Shown one piece after another: positions 32,404-41,167 of a stretch of 64,000 bases of DNA; within the stretch, counting starts at the first letter, position 1, and each line of letters starts with the position of its first letter. Under the pieces are notes generated by a model, which saw only the letters and a list, made by a program, of their open reading frames with translations, searched no databases and had not been told where the DNA came from. The DNA is from Sphingomonas sp. TDK1. Lineage in GTDB: Bacteria; Pseudomonadota; Alphaproteobacteria; Sphingomonadales; Sphingomonadaceae. The position numbers were made by a program, and so were the translations under genes. The DNA is taken from the NCBI RefSeq assembly GCF_001650735.1, contig NZ_LXVY01000048.1, positions 62,001 through 126,000 on the forward strand. The letters run 5' to 3'.

Positions 32404-33048
32404 TCAGCCGACCGGGAAGGATGCCCCGAACAGCAGTACTTCGGATTCCGGCGGGCTCACCTGCAGCTGGCCGCCATGCTGGACGACCAGTTCGTGGGCG
32501 AGGAACGCCGCCGCCGCGCGCGGGGTGATCGGCACTTCCTCGCGGCCGCCGGCCAGCGCGCCGCGCAGCTCGGGGTCGAGCACGATGCGCGGACCGTCGG
32601 CGCGGATGACGATTTCGATCGTCCCGTCCGTGGTTTCCGCGCCGATATCCAGCTGTCCGCCGCGGATCAGCGCATCCCCGCCGATCAGCGCCAGGTTGAG
32701 CAACACCTTGATAGCCTGCTTGGCCATCACCGGCTCCTCCACCATCCAGCCGATCTTGACTCGATGGTTATCACCGAAAAGCCCTTCCAGCGCAGCCTGG
32801 GCCTCACGCGTATCCACCGTCTCGCCGAACCCACCAGCGGCCCCGAATGCCAAGCGGAAGAACTTGAGCTTGTTGGCGCTGGCCCGCGCGCTTTCCGCAA
32901 GCAGTTCCAGGCAACGCGCGCGCATTTCAGGATCATGTTCGTCGGCAAGCAGTTCCAGGCCATTGTTGAGCGCGCCGACGGGGCTCAGCAAATCATGGCA
33001 CAGGCGCGAACATAGAAGACTCGCGAATTCGGTAGGGCTGATATTCAA
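32404..33048 (-). CDS. chpT: Histidine phosphotransferase ChpT
   Basis: A 214-residue protein of the ChpT family, which relays phosphate from the CckA kinase to CtrA and CpdR in the alphaproteobacterial cell cycle. The phosphorylatable histidine is in LLCSRLCHDLLSPVGALNNG. The C-terminal half is a degenerate ATPase-like domain (LLNLALIGGDALIRGGQ, AFLAHELVVQHGGQLQV). A TTG start at 33048 with GGAG upstream gives the family-typical N terminus ISPTEFASLLCS. It precedes cheA by 76 nt and is co-oriented. Confidence 0.88.
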   Translation of the reverse strand: MNISPTEFASLLCSRLCHDLLSPVGALNNGLELLADEHDPEMRARCLELLAESARASANKLKFFRLAFGAAGGFGETVDTREAQAALEGLFGDNHRVKIGWMVEEPVMAKQAIKVLLNLALIGGDALIRGGQLDIGAETTDGTIEIVIRADGPRIVLDPELRGALAGGREEVPITPRAAAAFLAHELVVQHGGQLQVSPPESEVLLFGASFPVG

Positions 33049-33314
33049 GATGTTCGGCTCCAGCTGTGGATCCCCTTTGGCGCAGCGGACACAAAGCTGC
33101 AAGCATCGTAACAGCATCCCCGCAAGCGCCAAAGCTCGGGCCGGATGTTCCGGCGGCGGGGGCGGCGCCCGTAACAGACGGCGCCAAATAGCTGCGTTTG
33201 CTGGAGGGGCAGAAAACTTCGCGAGATAATGTCTCATCCCTGCACGACAACATCGCCGCGCTCGCGTCATGGCAGCGTCCGACGGGCCTCATTCAGACCC
33301 GCCGGACGCCCGAT

Positions 33315-33458
33315 TCAAACTCTGCGGCCAGTGAAAAGCTGGATCAGACCGATCACCAGCGCGATCACGAGCAGAATGTGGATGATCCCGCCGGCGATGT
33401 GGAACGAAAAGCCCAGCAGCCACAGGATGACCAGAATTACGACCAGTGTCCAAAGCAT
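33315..33458 (-). CDS. Lmo0937-family small membrane protein
   Basis: A 47-residue protein, MLWTLVVILVILWLLGFSFH then IAGGIIHILLVIALVIGLIQ, two hydrophobic helices joined by a glycine turn, matching the lmo0937 family. GGGAG precedes the ATG. A candidate EcfG promoter lies ~30 nt upstream, consistent with induction in general stress, where such small proteins are commonly found in alphaproteobacteria. Molecular function unknown. Confidence 0.8.
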   Translation of the reverse strand: MLWTLVVILVILWLLGFSFHIAGGIIHILLVIALVIGLIQLFTGRRV

Positions 33459-33487
33459 TGCGTCACTCCCTGAAAGTTGGTCCGGTC

Positions 33488-33513
33488 AACGACAGGGCAG
33501 GCCGGAACGTTCC
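33488..33513 (-). promoter_or_regulatory. Candidate EcfG promoter of the Lmo0937-family gene
   Basis: On the minus strand GGAAC (33513-33509) and CGTT (33491-33488) are separated by 17 bases, matching the GGAAC-N16/17-CGTT consensus of EcfG-type sigma factors. The expected transcript starts ~20 nt before the ATG at 33458. Confidence 0.65.
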
Positions 33514-33591
33514 GGACACGCAGGACGCGTCGCGACTTTTCAGATGCTTCGGGCTGCGCTAGCGACCAGCCCCGCCTGCAAGGAGTTCCCG

Positions 33592-34245
33592 ATGCCGCGT
33601 CCGCTGACGATTGATTTCGTGTCCGACATTGTCTGCCCCTGGTGTGTCATCGGACTGAAAGGCTTGGAAGAAGCCCTGGCCCGCGCGGGCGACGCCGTAA
33701 CAGCAGAGATTCGCTTCCATCCATTCGAACTCAACCCTGCCATGGCACCGGAAGGCGAAAACATCGTGGAGCATATCGGCCGCAAATACGGTGCCACGCC
33801 CGAACAGTCAGGCGCAACGCGCGCGATGATTCGGGAGCGCGCCGCCGCGCTCGGTTTTACCATGGCGATGGGCGACGAGAGCCGCATCTACAACACATTC
33901 GATGCGCATCGGCTGCTGCATTGGGCGGGCCTGGTGGGAGACCAGCGGGCGCTCAAGATGGCGCTGTTCACGGCTTATTTCAGCGATGGCAAGAATCCCG
34001 GCGATCGCACTGTGTTGCTCGCTGCAGCGGAGCAGGCCGGGCTCAACGTCGCAGACGCAGCCAAGGTGCTCAACGACGGCCTCTATGCGGAAGAAGTGCG
34101 CGCGGAGGAAGCCGCCTGGCAGTCGCGCGGCATCCAGTCGGTTCCGGCCATCGTGATCGACCAACGCTATCTCATCTCAGGCGGGCAGCCCGCGGAAATC
34201 TTCGAGCAGGCGCTGCGCCGGATCGCCGCGCAAGACGCCGCGTAG
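33592..34245 (+). CDS. DsbA family oxidoreductase (FrnE/2-hydroxychromene isomerase-like)
   Basis: A 217-residue thioredoxin-fold protein with CPWC in SDIVCPWCVIGLKGLEEAL and the cis-proline loop SRGIQSVPAIVIDQRYL. It lacks a signal peptide, so it is cytoplasmic like FrnE. A role in disulfide or polyketide-related chemistry is possible, but the substrate is unknown. AAGGAG lies 6 nt upstream of the ATG. Confidence 0.88.
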   Translation: MPRPLTIDFVSDIVCPWCVIGLKGLEEALARAGDAVTAEIRFHPFELNPAMAPEGENIVEHIGRKYGATPEQSGATRAMIRERAAALGFTMAMGDESRIYNTFDAHRLLHWAGLVGDQRALKMALFTAYFSDGKNPGDRTVLLAAAEQAGLNVADAAKVLNDGLYAEEVRAEEAAWQSRGIQSVPAIVIDQRYLISGGQPAEIFEQALRRIAAQDAA

Positions 34246-34344
34246 ATCGAATTCCGTTTCGGAAGCGAACTGTTCCCGCTGTGATTGCCATGCTATGCGC
34301 GTCGGCCGTACAGGATCGAGGACCGGGTGCTTCAGGCTTCAACA

Positions 34345-35226
34345 ATGGATCCGGGGGCCCTGCCTCCCAGTTGGATTGCGATCGCGGAACACCCCGCTTT
34401 TGGCGCCGCGGCGAGACGTCTCGCTACCAATATCCTCGCCCTTTCCGATGCGGACCGGACGCTGGCGGCTGTGTTCAAAGACGCGGGACACTACATCACC
34501 GCCATGTCTGCGGCCTATTTGGATACGCGCGGCGGCCTCACGCCGACGCTGCTCCGCCAAGTCTGCGCGTCCACGGGCTTGCTTACCGCCAATCGCGCCG
34601 CAGCCCTTATCGACTTCATGCTGCACATCGGCGTGCTTCGGCACGGTGAGGGAAATGGGTATCGCATCACGGCCGGCTTCCAGCAGTCCTGGCGCCAGCA
34701 CCTGCAATCCGCGCTTGCAGCGGCGGAAGTGCTGGACCCCACGCTCGCAGAGGTTCGCACTGCGCTCGAAGCACCACAGGTGTATCACGCGTTCCTCGGC
34801 ACGCAGGTTAATCGGCTCTACAGCCTCGCACGCACCGTCGACCCTTTCCCGAACCTGCGTGCATCGTTCCTCCACCCTCTCGCTGGATGCTCCATCCTGC
34901 ATACGCTGACGCTGGCGTGCACCGACGCGACGTTCACGCCGATCGAATCCGCACATTTGCCGCTCGCCTGGCTGGCGGAGCGCTTTGGCGTTTCCCAACC
35001 CCATGTCCGCCGCCTTCTAAAGCGCGCCGAGGCGAACCGATTCCTTGTACATCTCGGGCCGAGCCGGCGGGCGCTGCATCCGGAGGGATTTCCGTCCATT
35101 CGCTATCATTATGCCGCCCAGCTTGCCGAGCTGGTGGAATGCGGTCGGATCATTCGAGCGGAGCAAGCAAGCCTTCTGGGCAAGAATGACACCCTGGAGG
35201 CTTACCCTATTCTCGCACCCGCCTGA
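34345..35226 (+). CDS. Hypothetical protein with C-terminal winged-helix-like region
   Basis: A 293-residue soluble protein. A C-terminal segment LAWLAERFGVSQPHVRRLLK resembles a helix-turn-helix, followed by basic residues. Upstream (residues 50-110) LTPTLLRQVCASTGLLTANR and LIDFMLHIGVLRHGEG look like a second winged-helix unit. It may be a transcription regulator. No named family recognised. The start at 34345 is tentative because no strong ribosome-binding site is seen. Its codon usage looks ordinary for the region. Confidence 0.6.
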   Translation: MDPGALPPSWIAIAEHPAFGAAARRLATNILALSDADRTLAAVFKDAGHYITAMSAAYLDTRGGLTPTLLRQVCASTGLLTANRAAALIDFMLHIGVLRHGEGNGYRITAGFQQSWRQHLQSALAAAEVLDPTLAEVRTALEAPQVYHAFLGTQVNRLYSLARTVDPFPNLRASFLHPLAGCSILHTLTLACTDATFTPIESAHLPLAWLAERFGVSQPHVRRLLKRAEANRFLVHLGPSRRALHPEGFPSIRYHYAAQLAELVECGRIIRAEQASLLGKNDTLEAYPILAPA

Positions 35227-35242
35227 GGCAAATCCACCCGCG

Positions 35243-35650
35243 CTAGACGATCAGCAAGGCTTCGGACTCGAACCGATCCCACAATCCCGTTTCGTGAGTT
35301 CGCCAGCACGTTACGGAGTCGCCTCCCAGAATCACCCACAATTTGCCGTCCGGCGCGGCCATTGCCGCATCCGTGCGCGAGGGGGTGGCATCGCCGCTCG
35401 GGTGCGAATGCCAGTATCCAAGCACCAGGGGGCCGCCTGCCCGCTCGTCCCGCAGCGCCGCGAACAGAGCCGTCGGATCGATCTCAAACCGGATCTCCGG
35501 CATGTCAGAAACGTTTGCACACTCCGTGAACTGCTCGACCACGCCTCTCGCGCCCAGCAAAAGCCCGCATGCCTCCAGCGGGGCAGCCGCCGCCGAAGCT
35601 TTTTTCATACCGGCCAGTATAGATCTTGAAATCGTAACGCCCATGCCCAT
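35243..35650 (-). CDS. M67 (JAMM/MPN+) family metallopeptidase
   Basis: A 135-residue stand-alone JAMM domain. The zinc motif is complete: Glu in APLEACGLLLG, then YWHSHPSGDATPSRTD (H-x-H-x7-S-x2-D). Such proteins cleave isopeptide-like bonds. In bacteria they often process ubiquitin-like sulfur carriers such as ThiS-like proteins, but no carrier gene is nearby. Divergent from rluD with only 12 nt between start codons, so promoters overlap the coding ends. Confidence 0.85.
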   Translation of the reverse strand: MGMGVTISRSILAGMKKASAAAAPLEACGLLLGARGVVEQFTECANVSDMPEIRFEIDPTALFAALRDERAGGPLVLGYWHSHPSGDATPSRTDAAMAAPDGKLWVILGGDSVTCWRTHETGLWDRFESEALLIV

Positions 35651-35662
35651 TTCCGGTAAAAC

Positions 35663-36619
35663 ATGAATCAGGGGGTTTCCATCTTAGAAGCGCGGATCGC
35701 GGACGAGGCGCATGGCTGGCGGCTCGATCGTGCCTTGACCGAAGCGCTGCCGACGCTCTCCCGAGAGCGCGTGAAGGCGCTGATCTCCTCCGGCGCCGTC
35801 AAAGGCCCCGATGGCAACCTTGCCCGGGATCCCGCCCGCAAGGCGGTTGGCGGTGCGGTTTTCCAGGTCGTCGTGCCGGATCCGGCGCCCCCGCATAACG
35901 AAGCACAGGATATTCCGCTCACCGTGGTGTTCGAGGATGAGCATCTCATCGTGATCGACAAGCCGGCCGGACTCGTTGTCCACCCGGCAGCCGGCAATCT
36001 CGACGGGACGTTGGTCAACGCGCTCCTTCACCATTGCGCCGGCCAGCTTTCGGGCATCGGCGGCGTCGCGCGGCCAGGTATCGTCCATCGAATCGACAAG
36101 GACACGTCGGGTCTGATGGTCGCGGCCAAGACGGATCGCGCCCATGTCGGCCTGGCTGCGCAGTTCAAGGCACATAGCATCGACCGGCGCTACAAGGCGA
36201 TTGCGAGCGGCCGCGTGCTGGCGGCTACCGGAACGGTCAACGCACCGCTCGCCCGGTCGCCGAGCAACCGCAAGAAGATTGCGGTCTGTGCGCCGGGTCA
36301 TGGCAAGCATGCGATCACCCACTGGACAAGATTGAACCAGCTTCGCGATGCGTCGTTGATCGAATGCAGGCTCGAAACCGGACGCACCCATCAGGTGCGG
36401 GTACACATGGCGTCGATCGGCCACCCGCTGGTGGGTGATCCTCTATATGGAAGTATGCGTTCCACGCATCGCGGACTTCTGGCAAGTCTGGGCTTCCAGC
36501 GTCAGGCCTTGCATGCGGCACGTCTCGGGTTCATCCACCCGATCAATAGCAACGCTTTGGCGTTCGATAGCGAAATGCCTGCAGACATGCAGGAACTGTT
36601 CAACCAGCTTCTCGTATGA
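35663..36619 (+). CDS. rluD: Pseudouridine synthase, RluA family (RluD-like)
   Basis: A 318-residue RluA-family synthase. An N-terminal S4 domain (WRLDRALTEALPTLSRERVK) is followed by the catalytic domain with the aspartate in GIVHRIDKDTSGLMVAAKT and GRTHQVRVHMASIGHPLVGD. It probably modifies 23S rRNA (U1911/1915/1917 region) as RluD does. RluC-like activity is not excluded. Its stop overlaps an in-frame extension of rpoH, but the real rpoH start is 60 nt further on. Confidence 0.9.
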   Translation: MNQGVSILEARIADEAHGWRLDRALTEALPTLSRERVKALISSGAVKGPDGNLARDPARKAVGGAVFQVVVPDPAPPHNEAQDIPLTVVFEDEHLIVIDKPAGLVVHPAAGNLDGTLVNALLHHCAGQLSGIGGVARPGIVHRIDKDTSGLMVAAKTDRAHVGLAAQFKAHSIDRRYKAIASGRVLAATGTVNAPLARSPSNRKKIAVCAPGHGKHAITHWTRLNQLRDASLIECRLETGRTHQVRVHMASIGHPLVGDPLYGSMRSTHRGLLASLGFQRQALHAARLGFIHPINSNALAFDSEMPADMQELFNQLLV

Positions 36620-36678
36620 GGTTTGCGGCGCCTGAGTCCGTCGATGGACCGGCGCCGGATGGAAAGGGAGAAACGATC

Positions 36679-37584
36679 ATGGCTAGCGGCAGCAACGTCC
36701 CCGCGACGATCCCCGCGCTCGGCGGCGAGGCGAGCCTCAATCGCTATCTGGCCGAGATCAAGAAATTTCCGATCCTGAGCCCCGAGCAGGAATATATGCT
36801 CGCCAAGCGGTTCCAGGAACATGGCGACACCGATGCGGCCGCGCAGCTCGTCACCTCGCACCTTCGCCTCGTGGCGAAGATCGCCATGGGCTATCGCGGC
36901 TACGGCCTGCCGGTGTCGGAGCTGATCTCCGAGGGCAATATCGGCCTGATGCAGGGCGTGAAGAAGTTCGAGCCCGATCGCGGCTTCCGCCTCGCCACCT
37001 ATGCGATGTGGTGGATCCGCGCCTCGATCCAGGAATTCATCCTGCGCAGCTGGTCGCTCGTGAAGATGGGCACCACCGCCGCGCAGAAGAAGCTGTTCTT
37101 CAACCTGCGCCGGATGAAGGCCAAGCTTGACGCGTTCGAGGATGGTGACCTCTCTCCGGAGAATCTCGCCAAGATCGCCACCGATCTGGGCGTGACGGAG
37201 GAAGAGGTTACCTCGATGAACCGCCGCATGGCGATGGGCGGGGATACCTCGCTCAACGTGCCGATGCGCGAGGACGGCGAGAGCCAGTGGCAGGACTGGC
37301 TGGCCGATGAAGGCCCGCTTCAGGACGAATCGGTCGCCGAAGCGCAAGAAGCGGACGTTCGCCACGACATGCTCGTCTCCGCGATGGAAGACCTGAATGA
37401 GCGCGAGAAGCATATCCTCACCGAGCGTCGCCTGACCGACGACCCCAAGACGCTCGAGGAGTTGAGCCAGGTCTATGGCGTGTCGCGTGAGCGCGTCCGA
37501 CAGATCGAGGTACGCGCGTTCGAGAAGCTGCAGAAGGCGATGATGCGCCTCGCGGGTGATCGTCACCTGCTCGCCGCGCACTGA
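36679..37584 (+). CDS. rpoH: RNA polymerase sigma factor RpoH (sigma-32)
   Basis: A 301-residue heat-shock sigma factor. Region 2 carries RFQEHGDTDAAAQLVTSHLR and PDRGFRLATYAMWWIRASIQ, the RpoH box is the QDWLADEGPLQDESVAE segment, and region 4 has EKHILTERRLTD and LSQVYGVSRERVRQIEVRA. ATG at 36679 with GGGAGAAAC upstream. An earlier in-frame ATG at 36616 overlaps rluD. Alphaproteobacteria often have two rpoH genes. Only one is in the window. Confidence 0.95.
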   Translation: MASGSNVPATIPALGGEASLNRYLAEIKKFPILSPEQEYMLAKRFQEHGDTDAAAQLVTSHLRLVAKIAMGYRGYGLPVSELISEGNIGLMQGVKKFEPDRGFRLATYAMWWIRASIQEFILRSWSLVKMGTTAAQKKLFFNLRRMKAKLDAFEDGDLSPENLAKIATDLGVTEEEVTSMNRRMAMGGDTSLNVPMREDGESQWQDWLADEGPLQDESVAEAQEADVRHDMLVSAMEDLNEREKHILTERRLTDDPKTLEELSQVYGVSRERVRQIEVRAFEKLQKAMMRLAGDRHLLAAH

Positions 37585-37592
37585 TCGGGCAC

Positions 37593-37623
37593 GCGGTTCC
37601 TGCCGGGTGATTGCAGGAACCGC
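37593..37623 (+). terminator. Hairpin after rpoH
   Basis: An 11-bp perfect stem (37593-37603 with 37613-37623, 9-nt loop) 8 nt after the rpoH stop and 23 nt before the mtgA start. No T tract, so it may be a partial terminator or an mRNA-end stabiliser. Confidence 0.45.
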
Positions 37624-37646
37624 CCCGGCTGGGGCATGGCGGGCGC

Positions 37647-38390
37647 GTGACGAAGAATCGCGCCCGCGCCTCCGCCCCCCGCCGCTCCTCCGCCAAGCCG
37701 CGCAAGCCTTGGTGGCGCCGGTTGATCGTGCTGGGGGTCCAAGTCGTTCTCGGCTTCCTTCTGCTGTCGCTGCTGATGGTGACGGTGTACCGCTTCGTGC
37801 CCCCTCCCATCACCTGGACGATGATCGGGGATGTGCTTGCCGGGCATGGCGCGACCAAGGACTGGATGCCGCTCCGTGAGATCGACCCGAGCATGGCCCG
37901 TGCGGTGATCGCTGCGGAGGATTCGCGCTTCTGCCAGCACAACGGCTTCGACTTCGCGGCGATCGAAAAGGCCTATCAGCGCAACGCGCAGGGGAATCAC
38001 AAGATTCGCGGCGGCTCGACGATCAGCCAGCAGACCGCCAAGAACGTATTCCTGTGGCAGGGCGGCGGCTATTTCCGAAAGGGCCTGGAAGCCTATTTCA
38101 CGGTGCTGATCGAGAATATCTGGGGCAAGCGGCGGATCATGGAGGTGTACCTCAACGTCGCCGAGACCGGCATCGGCACCTACGGAGTCAACGCCGGGGC
38201 GATGCGCTACTTCCACCACGATGCGTCGCACCTCTCGGACCGCGAGGCCGCGCTGATCGCCGCGGTGCTGCCGCTGCCCAAGAAGCGCGCGGCGATCGAC
38301 CCCCGCGGGTTCACGCGGAAGTACGGCAACAAGATCAATGCGCGGATCAATGTTGTGGCGGGCAACGGGCTCGATCGTTGCCTGAAGTGA
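37647..38390 (+). CDS. mtgA: Monofunctional biosynthetic peptidoglycan transglycosylase
   Basis: A 247-residue membrane-anchored glycosyltransferase 51 enzyme that polymerises lipid II. A basic N terminus, one membrane helix (VLGVQVVLGFLLLSLLMVTV), then GT51 motifs: VIAAEDSRFCQHNGFD (catalytic Glu), RGGSTISQQTAKNVFLW, and KRRIMEVYLNVAETG. The GTG at 37647 gives the usual short basic tail. Its stop overlaps the nudix gene start (TGATG). Confidence 0.92.
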   Translation: MTKNRARASAPRRSSAKPRKPWWRRLIVLGVQVVLGFLLLSLLMVTVYRFVPPPITWTMIGDVLAGHGATKDWMPLREIDPSMARAVIAAEDSRFCQHNGFDFAAIEKAYQRNAQGNHKIRGGSTISQQTAKNVFLWQGGGYFRKGLEAYFTVLIENIWGKRRIMEVYLNVAETGIGTYGVNAGAMRYFHHDASHLSDREAALIAAVLPLPKKRAAIDPRGFTRKYGNKINARINVVAGNGLDRCLK

Positions 38391-38791
38391 TGGCGATCCA
38401 AGTAGCAGCCGCGCTTATCGACAACGGCGCGGGCAGAATCCTGCTCGTCCGAAAAGCTGAAACGACCAGCTTCATGCTGCCCGGCGGCAAAATCGAGCAA
38501 TCGGAGACGGCCCTCGACGCGCTGGCCCGCGAACTTGAAGAAGAGATCGGCCTGCTACCACCCGTCGCTGCCGTGCCGCTCGGGCGATTTGAGGCGGAGG
38601 CGGCGAATGAACCCGGACACACCGTCGCTGCGGCGCTGTTCCACATTACCCGTCCGTTCACACCCCGGCCTGCCGCGGAGATCGCCGAAGCGCGGTGGGT
38701 GGACATGCGTCAGGCAGAGCGACTGCCCCTCGCGCCGCTCGTGCGAACGCATGTCCTGCCCTTGTTCGACCGACTGGGCCTTACTTCGTAG
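38390..38791 (+). CDS. NUDIX hydrolase
   Basis: A 133-residue Nudix protein with a complete Nudix box, GGKIEQSETALDALARELEE followed by EIGL. Substrate unknown (MutT-like nucleotide cleaning or ADP-ribose type are both possible). Translationally coupled to mtgA by a one-base overlap, and converges on the membrane-protein gene with an 11-nt overlap of coding ends. Confidence 0.88.
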   Translation: MAIQVAAALIDNGAGRILLVRKAETTSFMLPGGKIEQSETALDALARELEEEIGLLPPVAAVPLGRFEAEAANEPGHTVAAALFHITRPFTPRPAAEIAEARWVDMRQAERLPLAPLVRTHVLPLFDRLGLTS

Positions 38792-39041
38792 CGTCTTTCG
38801 CCGCGTCGCCTACGTCCTTCGCCGCCGATCCGACGTCCTTCGCGACGCTCGTCACCGCATCGGTCTTGCGGTTCTCGCGGGCATTCTGGTTGAACAGGTA
38901 GAAGGCGCCGATCACCACTGCGATCAGCACCGCCAGCCCGATCAGCGTCATGCCGGCACCGCCGCCGCTGCGGCGCTCGATCACCGTCGTATGGGTAGCG
39001 CGTTCAGTCGCCACGCCGTCTTCAACGATACGTTCCGCCAT
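38781..39041 (-). CDS. Small membrane protein with Ala/Lys/Asp-rich tail
   Basis: An 86-residue protein: charged N terminus (MAERIVEDGVATERATHTTV), glycine turn, one helix MTLIGLAVLIAVVIGAFYLF, and a tail with SVAKDVGSAAKDVGDAAKDA repeats that form an amphipathic helix. GGAGAGACG precedes the ATG. A candidate EcfG promoter lies ~35 nt upstream, so it is probably a general-stress membrane protein. Function unknown. Confidence 0.7.
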   Translation of the reverse strand: MAERIVEDGVATERATHTTVIERRSGGGAGMTLIGLAVLIAVVIGAFYLFNQNARENRKTDAVTSVAKDVGSAAKDVGDAAKDATK

Positions 39042-39073
39042 GATCGTCTCTCCTCGGTTACACTGGCGTGAGC

Positions 39074-39099
39074 AACCGAGGGGACGAGCGTCTGGTTCC
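39074..39099 (-). promoter_or_regulatory. Candidate EcfG promoter of the small membrane protein gene
   Basis: Minus strand GGAAC (39099-39095), 17-base spacer, GGTT (39077-39074). It differs from the CGTT -10 consensus in one base, as does the candidate upstream of nepR. Distance to the ATG at 39041 is suitable. Confidence 0.5.
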
Positions 39100-39112
39100 C
39101 TAACCTATTGTC

Positions 39113-39436
39113 TCAGAAAGGGAGCTTGAAGCCCGGCGGCAGCGGCAGGCCGCTGGTCATCTTGCTCATCGCCTCAGATGAGGCCGCATCGGCCTTGACC
39201 CGCGCATCGTTGAACGCCGCGACCAGCAGGTCCTCGAGCATCGCCTTCTCGGCGACGTTGACCAGCGAATCGTCGATCGCGATGCCGATGATCCGGCCCT
39301 TGGCGCTGGCGGTCACCTTGACCAGCCCGCCGCCGGAAACGCCCTCGACCTCGACCGTGTCGAGATTGGCCTGCGCCTTGGTCAGTTCAGCCTGGACGTT
39401 CTGCGCCATGGCCATGATTTCTTCGAGACTCTTCAT
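39113..39436 (-). CDS. ybaB: Nucleoid-associated protein YbaB/EbfC
   Basis: A 107-residue YbaB/EbfC-family DNA-binding protein. MKSLEEIMAMAQNVQAELTK helix, GGGLVKVTASAKGRIIGIAI and DLLVAAFNDARVKADAASSE are typical. It overlaps the dnaX stop by 4 nt. The dnaX-ybaB pair is widely conserved in bacteria. Confidence 0.92.
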   Translation of the reverse strand: MKSLEEIMAMAQNVQAELTKAQANLDTVEVEGVSGGGLVKVTASAKGRIIGIAIDDSLVNVAEKAMLEDLLVAAFNDARVKADAASSEAMSKMTSGLPLPPGFKLPF

Positions 39437-41091
39437 CCATCACTCCCGGTCTTGGTCCAGCCGATCAACTCGGCATCTGGAAAAGCTTGTATCGCAGCCG
39501 CGACGATCGGCGAGGCGAGTACCGCCTCGCGCTCGGCTGCTTCCTTGGCCGCCTGTTCCTCGCGCAGCGTCATCGCGGTGGCGCCCTCGACGAGGGTAAT
39601 CTTCCAATGCACACCGGTGCTGTCCTTGAGCGCGCCGCCCAGCTCGCGCACGAAATCCTGCGGCAGCGGACGCGCCGCCCCGAAATCGATCTCGCTGCCC
39701 TCGAACCGCACCGGCCGCATGTAATCGCGGACGAACATCGCGAGCTGGAGCCGGCGATGCTCCTCCAGATGCTCGGCGAGCTCGGTGAGGTTGGTCGGCA
39801 GCACCGGCCCGGTTTCCTGCACGGTGGCGGGCGCCGGCGCGGTCGGCGCCGCAGCAACTGCGGCGGGCGCCCCCGAAGGCACCGCGATGCTGCCGCTCAG
39901 GATCTGCCTCGCCAGATCGCCCGGATCGGGGAGCTGTGCGGCGTGGATCACCCGCAGCAGCGCCATCTCGGTCGCCTCGATCGGCAGCGCCGCCTTGGCG
40001 ACTTCGTCATGCCCGCGCAGCAGCAGCTGCCACAGCCGGTGGAGCGCCGGGAAGGACAGCCGGCTCGCCCAGCCCTCCATCGCCTCGCGCTCCTCGGTCG
40101 ACTGGCCGGATAGCCGATGCGTACCCAACTTGACCAGAGTCACGCCGTGGACGGTCTCCAGCAGCGCCCGCAGCACCGCCAGCGGATCTACGCCGAGATC
40201 ATATTGCGCCCGCAGCCCCGCGAGCGCCTGTTGCGCCTGACCTTCGACCAGCGTGCCGAACAGCGCGCGATTGGCGCCGCGATCGGACAGGCCAAGCATC
40301 TGGCGCACGGCTTCCGCCTTCACCCCCTCGCCTTCCAGGCCCGCATGCGCGATCGCCTGGTCAAGGATCGACAGCCCGTCGCGCGCCGAGCCTTCCGCCG
40401 CCCGCGCGACCAGGGCCAGCGCCTCTGGCTCCGCCTCCACCTGTTCGGCCGCGCACACCTTCGCGAAATGCTCGGCGAGCAGTTCAGCCGGGATGCGGCG
40501 CAGGTCGAAGCGCTGACAGCGCGACAGCACCGTCACGGGCACCTTGTTCACCTCCGTGGTGGCGAACAGGAACTTCACATGTCCGGGCGGCTCCTCCAGC
40601 GTCTTCAAGAGCGCGTTAAACGCGTTCTTCGACAGCATGTGGACTTCGTCGATGATGTAGATCTTGTAGCGCGCCGAGACCGCGGCGTAGCGCGATGCCT
40701 CGATGATCTCGCGCACGTCGTCGACGCCCGTGTGGCTGGCGGCGTCCATCTCGATGACGTCGATATGGCGCCCTTCCGCGATCGCGCGGCAGGGTTCGCA
40801 GACGCCGCACGGGTCGATCGTCGGGCCGCCCTGCCCGTCCGGGCCGATGCAGTTGAGCGCCTTGGCGATCAGGCGGGCGGTGGAGGTCTTGCCCACGCCG
40901 CGCACGCCGGTCAGCAGAAAGGCGTGCGCCAGCCGGTCGCGGCGGATCGCGTTGCCCAGCGTGGTGACCATCGCATCCTGCCCGATCAGCGCGCTGAACG
41001 TCTGCGGCCGGTATTTGCGGGCCAGCACGCGATAGGCTTCGGCCTTCGCAGGCTGGGGCGGTTCTTCGAGGCCAAGCAGGGAATCGGACAT
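39433..41091 (-). CDS. dnaX: DNA polymerase III subunit tau/gamma
   Basis: A 552-residue clamp-loader ATPase. YRVLARKYRPQTFSALIGQD, Walker A GVRGVGKTSTARLIAKALNC, a four-cysteine zinc site between (CIGPDGQGG, CGVCEPC), Walker B YIIDEVHMLSKNAFNALLKT and SRC box VLSRCQRFDLR are present. A Pro/Ala linker precedes a C-terminal tau domain (LEEHRRLQLAMFVRDYMRPV). No slippery A/T run for programmed frameshifting was noticed. It lies 76 nt downstream of the SRP RNA gene on the same strand. Confidence 0.95.
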   Translation of the reverse strand: MSDSLLGLEEPPQPAKAEAYRVLARKYRPQTFSALIGQDAMVTTLGNAIRRDRLAHAFLLTGVRGVGKTSTARLIAKALNCIGPDGQGGPTIDPCGVCEPCRAIAEGRHIDVIEMDAASHTGVDDVREIIEASRYAAVSARYKIYIIDEVHMLSKNAFNALLKTLEEPPGHVKFLFATTEVNKVPVTVLSRCQRFDLRRIPAELLAEHFAKVCAAEQVEAEPEALALVARAAEGSARDGLSILDQAIAHAGLEGEGVKAEAVRQMLGLSDRGANRALFGTLVEGQAQQALAGLRAQYDLGVDPLAVLRALLETVHGVTLVKLGTHRLSGQSTEEREAMEGWASRLSFPALHRLWQLLLRGHDEVAKAALPIEATEMALLRVIHAAQLPDPGDLARQILSGSIAVPSGAPAAVAAAPTAPAPATVQETGPVLPTNLTELAEHLEEHRRLQLAMFVRDYMRPVRFEGSEIDFGAARPLPQDFVRELGGALKDSTGVHWKITLVEGATAMTLREEQAAKEAAEREAVLASPIVAAAIQAFPDAELIGWTKTGSDG

Positions 41092-41167
41092 CGCTGCCTA
41101 TCTAGGCATCCGCAGACGATTTGTCGAAGCGCGAGACGCGAGCGGCTGTGGATAGCGATGTGAGATG

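Noticed and set aside
29799-32528. Long plus-strand open frame opposite cheW and cheA
   Set aside because: CheA motifs on the minus strand are complete. The plus-strand product is Arg/His/Pro-rich without any recognisable domain.
33049-33314. Possible longer ChpT N terminus in the minus-strand frame
   Set aside because: The extension to 33270 is Arg/Pro/Ala-rich without family similarity, and the TTG at 33048 has an SD and the expected N terminus.
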